This document shows, in pieces, positions 1-8,000 of a DNA stretch of 18,936 nt (positions are counted from its first letter, which is position 1; each line of letters starts with the position of its first letter). The notes beneath the pieces are model-generated. The model saw only the letters and a list, made by a program, of their open reading frames with translations, did not search any database and was not told where the DNA came from. The DNA lies in the NCBI GenBank assembly GCA_902796465.1, contig CADBPK010000325.1, positions 1-18,936 of the forward strand, written 5' to 3'. This DNA is from an uncultured Erysipelotrichaceae bacterium (GTDB lineage: Bacteria; Bacillota_I; Bacilli_A; Erysipelotrichales; Erysipelotrichaceae). The translations under genes were made by a program, and so were the position numbers.

Positions 1-36
1 GTAATAACGAGGTCATTTATTTTTCAATTCGGTTCA

Positions 37-124
37 CCCACACGGTAGTGCATCCTGTGACTGCATATTACCCACACGCAAATTCATCCTGGGGGTGCAA
101 ATCCACGGAAGTTCATATTACCTA
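37..124. repeat. Imperfect 34-bp tandem repeats plus partial third copy
   Basis: Two units at 37-70 and 71-104 share CCCACACG, CATCCTG and TGCA blocks at the same 34-bp offset. A third, partial copy follows: CACGGAAGTTCAT at 104-116 matches CACGGTAGTGCAT at 41-53 at 11 of 13 bases. CATATTACC also occurs twice (64-72 and 114-122). No reading frame uses the region. It could be a protein-binding array or the remains of an intergenic repeat element; the function is unknown. Confidence 0.5.
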
Positions 125-144
125 TCTTTTTTGACAATATGAAC
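111..144. repeat. Inverted repeat with 9-bp perfect arms
   Basis: GTTCATATT (111-119) and AATATGAAC (136-144) are perfect reverse complements around a 16-nt T-rich centre. The left arm overlaps the third repeat copy. It is not a standard terminator because no T-tract follows. It could be a hairpin or an operator for something upstream of the window. Confidence 0.45.
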
Positions 145-217
145 ACTGTACGGATGGCGAGTCATCAACACACAATTCCGGGAGTTAACATTATAGAATC
201 AATGAACTGGTTGTTTT

Positions 218-247
218 CATAGTTGATTTCAATCTTGATTGACTATG
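218..247 (+). other. Possible leader hairpin before the phosphoesterase
   Basis: CATAGTTGAT (218-227) can pair with ATTGACTATG (238-247) as a 10-bp RNA stem with two G-U pairs and a 10-nt loop. It ends 17 nt before the first ATG of the next gene. No good ribosome site lies between. The role is unknown, and it could be chance. Confidence 0.3.
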
Positions 248-264
248 CATGAATCTGCAGATAC

Positions 265-1161
265 ATGATAATGACACATGCTTTTATTTCCGTTATGATT
301 ATTGCAGTGAAAAAGAAAATAAAAAACACATTTCTGATCATCCTTGGAGTAATTCTGATCCTTTTTATTCTGATCAAACAAGAATTGGTCAAATCAGCAG
401 AATCACTGACTGTCAATACATTTGTATTTGAAACGGACAAGATCGATAATCCCGTTAATGTTGTGATTATTGGTGATCTGCATAATCATGAATTTGGATA
501 CAAACTGCCGGAAAAAATAAAAGAACTGAACCCTGATCTTATACTGATGGCAGGGGATATGATCGATCAGGAAAAAAAGGATGAGTACATGGTCTGTACG
601 CTGATTGCGGAATTAAAGGATACCGCTCCTGTAATTTATGCTTTGGGCAACCATGAAATGAACTATAAGAAACAGTTTCCGGATTATCTTACGCATGTAA
701 CGGAATCAGGATGTACCGTGCTGGATCAGGAATATCTGGATATTCAGGTTAATGGAAATGATGTACGAATTGGTGCGTTATATGATTATCCGTTCGGTAT
801 GGCTGATAATAATGCAGAAACAGCTTCCGAAGAGATACAGGATTTCATAAAGGATTTCTGCGATACAGAAAACATAAAACTCTTTATAGCACATCGTCCG
901 GACAGTTTTGTATTCGGTAATGTTTCAAAGGTATATGACATTGATATTGTTATTTCCTCCCATCTGCACGGCGGACAGGTCGTCGTTCCCTTTAAGGGTG
1001 GTTTATACGGGGGAGACCAGGGATGGTTTCCGAAATATGTGCATGGGATGTATGAAAAAGACAGGATTCATTTACTCATTACAAGCGGACTGGGAAGCTC
1101 CTCCCAGAAGCTTCCGCGCTTCCTGAATCCGCCGGAGATCATGGCGCTGGAACTGAAATAA
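265..1161 (+). CDS. Membrane-anchored metallophosphoesterase (YkuE/calcineurin-like)
   Basis: This is a probable metal-dependent phosphohydrolase facing outside the membrane. Over 298 residues there is a short N-terminus and one transmembrane helix (about 23-38), followed by the binuclear-metal phosphoesterase signature in order: GDLHNH (70-75), GDMID (97-101), GNHE (128-131), a histidine at 210 and SHLHGGQ (232-238). All core metal ligands are present. The family includes YkuE-type enzymes reported to act on lipid-linked or UDP-sugar substrates; the substrate cannot be read here. The start is uncertain: ATG 265 and ATG 271 have no good ribosome site, and GTG 307 (residue 15) would also leave the helix intact. 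It is closed 12 nt later by an intrinsic terminator, so it is transcribed apart from the PBP gene. Confidence 0.85.
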   Translation: MIMTHAFISVMIIAVKKKIKNTFLIILGVILILFILIKQELVKSAESLTVNTFVFETDKIDNPVNVVIIGDLHNHEFGYKLPEKIKELNPDLILMAGDMIDQEKKDEYMVCTLIAELKDTAPVIYALGNHEMNYKKQFPDYLTHVTESGCTVLDQEYLDIQVNGNDVRIGALYDYPFGMADNNAETASEEIQDFIKDFCDTENIKLFIAHRPDSFVFGNVSKVYDIDIVISSHLHGGQVVVPFKGGLYGGDQGWFPKYVHGMYEKDRIHLLITSGLGSSSQKLPRFLNPPEIMALELK

Positions 1162-1172
1162 ATATTCTGATG

Positions 1173-1200
1173 ACAACAGGGAGAAAAGCCTGTTGTTTTT
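1173..1200 (+). terminator. Intrinsic terminator of the phosphoesterase gene
   Basis: Perfect 8-bp stem ACAACAGG (1173-1180) with CCTGTTGT (1189-1196), loop GAGAAAAG, ending in a run of five T (1196-1200). It lies 12 nt after the phosphoesterase stop. Because it sits inside the extended upstream frame of the PBP, it argues against the PBP starting at ATG 1170. Confidence 0.85.
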
Positions 1201-1220
1201 CTGATAAACTAATAGTAATT

Positions 1221-3698
1221 ATGAGTGAAAACAAGCCCCGGAAAAAGAAACCGCGTATTTTAAGAATAGTGCTTCTGATCATCATACTGCTGTATCTGGC
1301 TGTCTTTGCGGCAGGCGGGGTTTTCTTTTCAAAAATGATGAAAGGCATACCGGAACTGCGTATCCGGGATTTCGTGAGCCAGGAGACTACGAAGATCTAT
1401 GACTGCAACGGTGATCTGATCCAGGAAGTCGGAGCGTATTTCCGTGACAATGTAACATATGATTCATTCCCGGAAAGCCTGATCGATGCTTTCCTGTCGG
1501 TTGAGGATTCCCGTTTCTTTACGCATAACGGATTTGATATTCCCCGTTTTACGAAAGTCGTATGGGAAGCAGTAAAAACGAAGAGCCTCGGTGCCGGTGG
1601 TTCCACATTTACGATGCAGCTGGTGAAGAATACCTATTTCTCGATCGAGAACGGGGATGAGAGTGTGGAACGTACAAAATCAATCTCCTATAAAGTCCAG
1701 CAGATCTGGCTTTCCATGAAGCTGGAAAGACTGATGGGCAAGAAAGAGATCCTGACTTTATATCTCAATAACCTGAACTTCGGAAAGAACATCCGCGGTG
1801 TCAAACGGGCGTCCATGTATTATTTCGGCAAGGACTGCACGGAACTCAATATCGGAGAGTCTGCTTTATTGGCGGGAATCGTCAATATGCCAAACTACTA
1901 TAACCCTTATGAGTATCTGGAACATGCTGTAATACGAAGAAACCAGGTGCTGGATATGATGGCCCTGCATGGTTATATCTCAGAAGAGGAATGTAAACTG
2001 GCAAAAGCAGTTAATATCGAAGACCAGCTCGAGGGAGAATACAGCTTTATCGATGATGAGCAGGTGCACCAGACCTATGTGGATGTCGTGCTGCAGGAAG
2101 CGGAAAGACTGACAGGTAAGGATCCGATGTTAACAGGTATGGATATCTATACTGCCATGAATCCGAATATGCAGGATCTGACAGAAGCCATACAGGACGG
2201 CAGCGGTGGTATCTTATATCCGAATGACCTGATGCAGTCTGCAATCGTTGTCATGAACAATCGGAACGGGGAAGTAGCAGCCATAGGAGGCGGCAGAAAT
2301 TATGAAGGCGTACGTCTTCTGAACCGTGCGTCAGATATGTACCAGCAACCGGGTTCAGCCGTCAAACCGGTATTAAGCTATGCATTGGGTTTTGAATATC
2401 TTGGCTATTCCATGGATGAACTGCTTCTGGATAAGCCGATCACACTGCCGACAGAAACACGTGTCCTGGTCAATTTTTCCAGAACATACCGGGGGGATAT
2501 TTCGATCAAGGATGCTGTTGCGGCTTCCCTGAATATTCCGGCAGTCCTGACATTTGAAGACGCAGTATCAAAAATGGGTGAAAAAGGCGTGATCGATTAT
2601 ATGCATTCGATCGGTTTTTCGCGTATCCCTGACAGCGGCCTGGATTTCCTGTACGCGATCGGCGGCAACCGCTTTACCACTTCACCGATGGAGATGGCAG
2701 GTGCGCACGGAGCTATGATCAACCGCGGCATATACAACAAGCCGCATACCATAACCATGATCAGGACCAGTCTCGGCGAAGTCTATGAACCGGAAGGACT
2801 CAATCAGCAGGTCCTGTCCTCCGGCAGCGCGTATCTGGTATGCAAACTCATGCAGAACAACGTTGAAGGATATATTTTCAACTATATGCAGCTGCTGGCA
2901 AGGGATTACCCGGTCTATGCCAAGACAGGTACGACAGACTACGGCTCTGACGGACTGCAGTACGGTATCCCGCAGGGCGCAGCCAAAGACAAATGGATGA
3001 TCGCGTCCACAGCGGAATATACCAATGCCGTATGGGTCGGCTGGGATAAGGCTGAAAAGAATAAAGACACATACTTTACCAATGAATACAGCAGTATGAA
3101 TATCCCGGGACGGATCAACCAGATCCTGCTGGATGAAGAAGAAAAGTTCTCTGACGGGGCAATGAAAAAAGGCGTTAAGAAACCGGATGATGTGGAAGAA
3201 GTTAAATATATATACGGGACTTATCCACATGTATTGTATGAAGACGGTCTCAACGGCTCCAGGGTCGTTGCGTCACCTGTTTCTTCTGCCGGTTTAAAGA
3301 ATACGCCTTCCGTCACAAAGGCAGACTATCAGAGCGGCAAAGTATCCCTGAAGGGAATACTCGCATCGGTAACCGGATCGGAGATCGCAATTCAGTGGAA
3401 TACCATTACACCGCCTTGTTCAGGTTCCAGAAACATTTCACTGCATGATGAGAAAAATGATATCAACGCATACGGGGCATGTCTGGCAGCCTACGGATGG
3501 CTGAGCCCGGATATGAATTTTAAATATAAGGCAGATATCTATCAGGACGGGAAGAAAATTGATTCTGTTGAAGGAACAAACGGCTTTTATAAGGGAAAAC
3601 TGAAAGACGCGTCGGGAGAAATCAAAGTCTGCGGTACGGTAACGGCAGGCGGTACCACAAGTCAGGAAGCCTGCTTTATAGCGATCCGGAAGGAATGA
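1221..3698 (+). CDS. Class A penicillin-binding protein (glycosyltransferase/transpeptidase)
   Basis: Bifunctional peptidoglycan synthase of 825 residues. A basic cytoplasmic tail is followed by one transmembrane helix (about 13-37). The GT51 transglycosylase domain has catalytic Glu95 in EDSRFF, then GGSTFTMQ (126-133) and the KKEILTLYLN helix. The transpeptidase domain has SxxK as SAVK (379-382, nucleophile Ser379), SLN (436-438) and KTGTT (568-572). A C-terminal tail of about 150 residues after the transpeptidase resembles a small beta domain. ATG 1221 (MSENKPRKKK) is chosen because the frame upstream of it contains the previous gene's terminator; ATG 1170 would add 17 odd residues encoded by that terminator. 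No clear ribosome site precedes 1221, so the start and promoter remain partly open. It is a separate unit from its neighbours and probably a housekeeping cell-wall gene. Confidence 0.92.
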   Translation: MSENKPRKKKPRILRIVLLIIILLYLAVFAAGGVFFSKMMKGIPELRIRDFVSQETTKIYDCNGDLIQEVGAYFRDNVTYDSFPESLIDAFLSVEDSRFFTHNGFDIPRFTKVVWEAVKTKSLGAGGSTFTMQLVKNTYFSIENGDESVERTKSISYKVQQIWLSMKLERLMGKKEILTLYLNNLNFGKNIRGVKRASMYYFGKDCTELNIGESALLAGIVNMPNYYNPYEYLEHAVIRRNQVLDMMALHGYISEEECKLAKAVNIEDQLEGEYSFIDDEQVHQTYVDVVLQEAERLTGKDPMLTGMDIYTAMNPNMQDLTEAIQDGSGGILYPNDLMQSAIVVMNNRNGEVAAIGGGRNYEGVRLLNRASDMYQQPGSAVKPVLSYALGFEYLGYSMDELLLDKPITLPTETRVLVNFSRTYRGDISIKDAVAASLNIPAVLTFEDAVSKMGEKGVIDYMHSIGFSRIPDSGLDFLYAIGGNRFTTSPMEMAGAHGAMINRGIYNKPHTITMIRTSLGEVYEPEGLNQQVLSSGSAYLVCKLMQNNVEGYIFNYMQLLARDYPVYAKTGTTDYGSDGLQYGIPQGAAKDKWMIASTAEYTNAVWVGWDKAEKNKDTYFTNEYSSMNIPGRINQILLDEEEKFSDGAMKKGVKKPDDVEEVKYIYGTYPHVLYEDGLNGSRVVASPVSSAGLKNTPSVTKADYQSGKVSLKGILASVTGSEIAIQWNTITPPCSGSRNISLHDEKNDINAYGACLAAYGWLSPDMNFKYKADIYQDGKKIDSVEGTNGFYKGKLKDASGEIKVCGTVTAGGTTSQEACFIAIRKE

Positions 3699-3744
3699 TA
3701 TTTGCAAGAATTGCATGCATAACCCACATAATAATACAAGTTTA

Positions 3745-3771
3745 AACAACAATTTTGTAATTGTTCATATA
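3745..3771 (+). other. Weak AT-rich hairpin after the PBP gene
   Basis: AACAATT and AATTGTT form a 7-bp stem around TTGT in the AT-rich gap after the PBP. No T-run follows, so it is a poor intrinsic terminator. No better terminator is visible in 3699-3825. Confidence 0.25.
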
Positions 3772-3827
3772 ATTCAAAAACAGTTGGAGATGCAAATTAA
3801 ATTTGTTGGAAATAAGGAAATTTCGGT

Positions 3828-3856
3828 CTTTTTGTGTTTCGGAAACATGCTATACT
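3828..3856 (+). promoter_or_regulatory. Extended -10 promoter for the coiled-coil/signal peptidase/adhesin operon
   Basis: TGCTATACT (3848-3856) is an extended -10 (TG-n-TATACT, five of six to consensus). The -35 position is only T-rich (CTTTTT, 3828-3833), as expected when an extended -10 drives recognition. It lies 65 bp before the ATG at 3921. No other promoter is evident before the three-gene operon. Confidence 0.6.
3835..3847. promoter_or_regulatory. 13-bp palindrome in the promoter spacer (candidate operator)
   Basis: TGTTTC-G-GAAACA is a perfect inverted repeat of 6-bp arms with one central base. It sits between the -35 position and the extended -10 and abuts the TG of the latter. A protein bound there should block RNA polymerase. 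The regulator is unknown. Confidence 0.45.
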
Positions 3857-3910
3857 AAAAAATGTAAACATGTAGTTGTTTTTGTGCACTTTTCATGTTG
3901 GTGATCTTTC

Positions 3911-3915
3911 AGGAG
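3911..3915 (+). promoter_or_regulatory. Ribosome site fixing the coiled-coil gene start at 3921
   Basis: AGGAG with a 5-nt gap to ATG 3921. The same frame is open back to TTG 3876, but that codon lies close to the predicted transcription start and has no ribosome site. Confidence 0.75.
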
Positions 3916-3920
3916 ATATC

Positions 3921-4427
3921 ATGGCAGAACAGGAACTCAGAAAACTGAAGAGAGCGGAACTGCTGGAAATGATGATCGAGCAGGGAAGGGCAGTAGCCAG
4001 ACTCCGCATGGAATTGCAGCAGAAAGATACCCGTATCGAACAGCTGGAAGCCGAACTGATTATCCGTGAAGACGCGATGGATCGTCTGAATGAAAAGATG
4101 GAGCGCCAGGAAAAACTGATGCTGGAGAAGGAAGAGAAACTGAAAGCTCAGGATGCGGCATCTGAACGCCAGGTCAAGGCGATGGGTGTTATCTACAAGA
4201 AACAGAAACGACAGCTGGACGGAAAAGACGCGAAGATCGAACTGCTGGAAAGGGAGATTAGGGAACTCAGGGAAAAAGCAATCGGTATCACGAAAACGGA
4301 TACACCGGAGCAGGCCGCCAGGAAACTGGACCGCGCACTTGAGCAGGCAAAGACCGCAAGCGACATGTATATGGAAGTCTTGAAGAAGGACAGAAAAGAC
4401 AGGTTGAGGGGCCGGGATCAGAAATGA
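3921..4427 (+). CDS. Coiled-coil protein, unknown function
   Basis: A 168-residue, highly charged protein with no signal peptide or membrane segment, so probably cytoplasmic. It begins MAEQELRKLKRAELLEMM, and heptad-like runs of Leu, Ile and Met with Glu, Lys and Arg cover about residues 5-120 (a long coiled coil). A shorter helical tail follows around TPEQAARKLDRALEQAK. The start at ATG 3921 is set by AGGAG at 3911. Its stop overlaps the signal peptidase start by 4 nt (ATGA), so the two are translationally coupled. Similar small coiled-coil proteins beside signal peptidase and surface-protein genes are familiar to me from clostridial genomes, but I know of no assigned function. A scaffold or a partner for the membrane peptidase is a guess. 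Confidence 0.8.
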   Translation: MAEQELRKLKRAELLEMMIEQGRAVARLRMELQQKDTRIEQLEAELIIREDAMDRLNEKMERQEKLMLEKEEKLKAQDAASERQVKAMGVIYKKQKRQLDGKDAKIELLEREIRELREKAIGITKTDTPEQAARKLDRALEQAKTASDMYMEVLKKDRKDRLRGRDQK

Positions 4428-5005
4428 ACCAGGAAACAATGACGGAATATTCCATGGAACAGCTTACTGAGGAGCGGGAACGGGAAAAGTATAAAAAGAG
4501 TTTCTTCTCATCCCTGAAAAGTACTATATATATGCTGATAACTGTCGCGGCTGTGGCGGTCCTGATCGCTGTGCTGGTCATGCCGGTGCTGCAGATCTAC
4601 GGGAATTCCATGTCACCGGCACTGACAGAAGGCAATATCGTATTGTCTGTCAAGGGCAGCAAGTTCAAGACAGGAGATGTCATAGCGTTTTATTACAACA
4701 ACAAGATCCTGGTTAAGCGTGTGATCGCTCAGCCGGGGGAATGGGTCAATATCGATCAGGACGGAACGGTATATGTCAATTCCGCAGCAATCGATGAACC
4801 ATACATTTCAGAGAAGGCATTTGGTGAGTGTGACCTGAAACTTCCTTACCAGGTGCCGGAATCACGTATCTTTGTGATGGGAGATCACAGAAGCGTGTCC
4901 ATAGATTCGCGAAATACATCAATAGGTTGTGTGGCAGAAGAGCAGATCGTAGGGAAAGTAGTGTTCCGCGTCTGGCCGATTACTTCATTCGGGCCGGTCC
5001 ATTAA
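4424..5005 (+). CDS. lepB: Type I signal peptidase, pilus-locus associated
   Basis: Membrane serine protease that removes signal peptides from exported proteins; 193 residues, the size of Gram-positive SipS/LepB enzymes. There is an N-terminal cytoplasmic stretch, one transmembrane helix (about 34-57), box B GNSMSPAL with the nucleophile Ser62, box D with Lys98 in VKRVIAQPGE, and box E GDHRSVSIDSR (153-163; GDN is more usual than GDH). The Ser/Lys dyad marks the bacterial LepB class rather than the Ser/His SipW class. It overlaps the coiled-coil gene by ATGA and lies 63 nt before the adhesin, so it probably serves the adhesin and pilin. Signal peptidases of this kind inside pilus islands are known to support pilus assembly. 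The symbol names the family only. Confidence 0.9.
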   Translation: MNQETMTEYSMEQLTEEREREKYKKSFFSSLKSTIYMLITVAAVAVLIAVLVMPVLQIYGNSMSPALTEGNIVLSVKGSKFKTGDVIAFYYNNKILVKRVIAQPGEWVNIDQDGTVYVNSAAIDEPYISEKAFGECDLKLPYQVPESRIFVMGDHRSVSIDSRNTSIGCVAEEQIVGKVVFRVWPITSFGPVH

Positions 5006-5068
5006 TGAAAGCATATCCAAACAGCAGCTCAATTATGCGATTCTTCGGAAACGGAGGGGGGAAATCGT

Positions 5069-8000
5069 ATGGGAGTTTCAAACGACAGAAAAAAGAGAAG
5101 ATTAAAACCGATAGGCCGGTTTTTGGTCATATTTTTGGCGTTTATGGTCACTTTGACGACTGTAAATGCTTTGATATTGCCTGCAATAACACTGAACGAA
5201 GAAACAGCGGAAGGTGAACCGGGTATCGAAGTAGCAGATAAAGAACCTGAAACAACACCGGAGGCGGAGCCTGAACAGACACCTGAATCAGAACAGGAAG
5301 TCACCGAAGTTTCGGAAACTGCACCTGAGAAAACAGCCGCACCGGAAGTTAAGGAAGAAATTAAATATACAGCAGGTGAACTTGTGTATACAGAAAAAGA
5401 GGATTTCGAGATTACTCTGAAGTATACAGAAGAAGCAAAGCTGACAGATAAAGCCGAACTGCAGATCGTAGAGATCTGGGAAAGAGGAGAATACGAAGAC
5501 TACCTTAAGAAGCTGGAAGAAGATGTATATCCCGAAGAAGAGTGGGAGATCATCGATGCCAGAGTTTTTGACGTTCATACGAATGAGACGGAAGAGATCA
5601 AAGGAAAGACAGAAGTCACATTTGAATATCTGGAAGAAACAGTGCTGGAAAATGAAGAAGAACTGAAGATTCTGGTACTGAATGATAAAGACGAGTATAT
5701 CGAACTGGACGAAAAAGATAATAAGATCGAAATCGAAAGCAAGGAAACAGAGAGCGAAGAAGGAAGCATCATAGAAAGCGTTTCCTTCGAGAAGAAAGAT
5801 CTGGATCATTTCGTTATTGTGTCAGTAAAAGAAAAGAAGGCAGATGAAATTACCGAAGAGTCTGAAGAAACGGTACAAGAAGAAGAGAAGGAATCTGAAA
5901 CTGAAGAAGAAAAAAAGGTCCTTGAAGCAAAAGGAGATACATATACCGTAACACTTACATATGGGGAAGATGCAGAGATTCCTGAGGACGCAGAACTGCG
6001 TGTCAGGGAGATCACGGAAGATGATGAAAAGGAATATTCCGAAATTCAAGAGCAGGTTAAGACCGGACTGGAAGAAGGTACAGAGAATATTCCATCACAT
6101 CCCGTGTTGTTTAACATATCCATCTGGTACGAAGGACAGGAGATCGAACCGGCAGAAGGCAGTGAAGTAAAAGTCGAGATTAAACTGACTGGCGATCCTA
6201 TGAAAGGTATGTATACAGATGATAATTCCCCGGTACTTGTCAATGATGCACCTCTGGATGAAGAAATATCCGAAATGGATAAAGAGATCAAGGTACTTCA
6301 TATCAAAGAAGAAGACGAAGTACATGTGATGGAATCCACAGAAGAGATCAGCGAGGAGAAGGCCGAGTCTGTCTTTACAACGGATTCGTTCTCAAACTGG
6401 CTGCTGTATCTGGATGAAGATCTGACATCGATCGATGTTACGACCGGGGATAGCCTGACACTTCGCCCATATACTGAATGGGTCTGGAAAAATGATGATG
6501 AATCTGCAGCATATCAGGATGGGGAATGGACATTCCCATCAAGTGACTGGGATAAAGTAGACACGGGAGAATGGGTAAATAATGTATGGTTTAATTATAC
6601 GTTATATACGCATAAGACGAATGGTTCTCAATTTCGCTCTTTCACTAAGACGGATGATCAGCTGAATGAGACTTATACTGTTGTTACCAGTGTGTCGTTG
6701 GGCACGGGTAATGATGGAAAGTTCAACCTCACCACAAACAAAGGGAAAACGATCGAAGTACATGTTACAGAAGGCTCTTCCAGCGGGAAACCGGAAACTG
6801 TTGCCGGCATTCCGGATTTGAAAGTCAATTTGTTTGACTATGATATACCCGGATCCGGCAATAATTACAACTTTGCACGCTCCGGAAATCTGGATGTGCA
6901 ATCAAATGTCGCAACAAGTCCGAATAATAATAACAACATCAATACAAACCATGATTTGAAATTCCTGGGTTACGGTGGAAGTAATGTTTCATCAACCGAC
7001 AACTGGTTTTGGATCAACAATTATACAAAAGATCTTCCCCAGCAGGGAATCGTCAAAGAACAATTAGGTTCAAATGGCTATCCTGAACTGACTCCAGGAC
7101 TGAATGGACAAGAAAGAGGAAATCCGAGTCTGAAGTATTTGTTTGATCCGGATGCAACTCCAAATCACAATGTTTATCCATTCCCTGAGGCAGGAGGATT
7201 ATTCCAGAAAGACAATCAGGGTTATTACTACTACAACAGTAACTCAAACTATGCAGAATATGATCGAAGTACAAACCAGTTCATTCTTTATGAGCACACA
7301 TATTCGCAGAATACAGGTGGCTCAAATGGCGCCAATGCAAAACCGATCGGTTTCTTCCCATTCCACGAATATGACACTTCAGATACGCAGCCGTCAATGA
7401 ATTTCAACCAGAATTTGAATCATCACTTTGGCATGAGCATGACGGTCGATTTTGAAATTCCGAAAGATCGTCAGATGGAAGATGATAACGGCGTTCAACA
7501 TGACATTATTTACGAGTTCTCCGGTGATGATGATTTGTGGGTATTCGTTGATGGTGAACTGGCACTTGATATTGGAGGCCTTCATCAGCCTGTAACAGGA
7601 AGTATCAATTTCACTACAGGTGAGATTATTGTGCATGGGCTGAATACCGAAACAAAGACCTTTAGTGTCGGAGCACATACATTGCAGATGTTTTATCTCG
7701 AGCGAGGCGGATGTGATTCCAACCTTTCCGTCAGATTCAATTTTCCTCTTGTAAAAGGTAAAGCTGAAATCAATGTTGCCAAGAAGAGTATGACAGATGA
7801 CGCTACCGATCCGGATGAGTTCCTGGAAGGAGCTATCTTCGGTATTTGGGAGAATGCAGACTGCAGCGGCGATCCTTATCTGACAGCGACATCCGATGCG
7901 AACGGTTATGTTGCATTTGATAATCTGCCGGTCAAAGCACCAGGACAGAAGTTCTATCTGAAAGAAATCAAGGCGCCAGAAGGCTATAACCTGAATTCTA

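Noticed and set aside
131..159. Perfect TTGACA (-35) at 131-136
   Set aside because: No TATAAT-like sequence lies 16-19 bp downstream (the position reads ATGGCG), so it is not called a promoter.
1192..1222. Promoter TTGTTT-N17-TAATTA just before the PBP start
   Set aside because: Both hexamers match consensus poorly, and the -10 would abut the ATG.
2682..3230. 182-codon antisense frame opposite the PBP
   Set aside because: It lies wholly over conserved transpeptidase coding sequence, has no ribosome site and reads as low-complexity hydrophobic sequence typical of a shadow frame.
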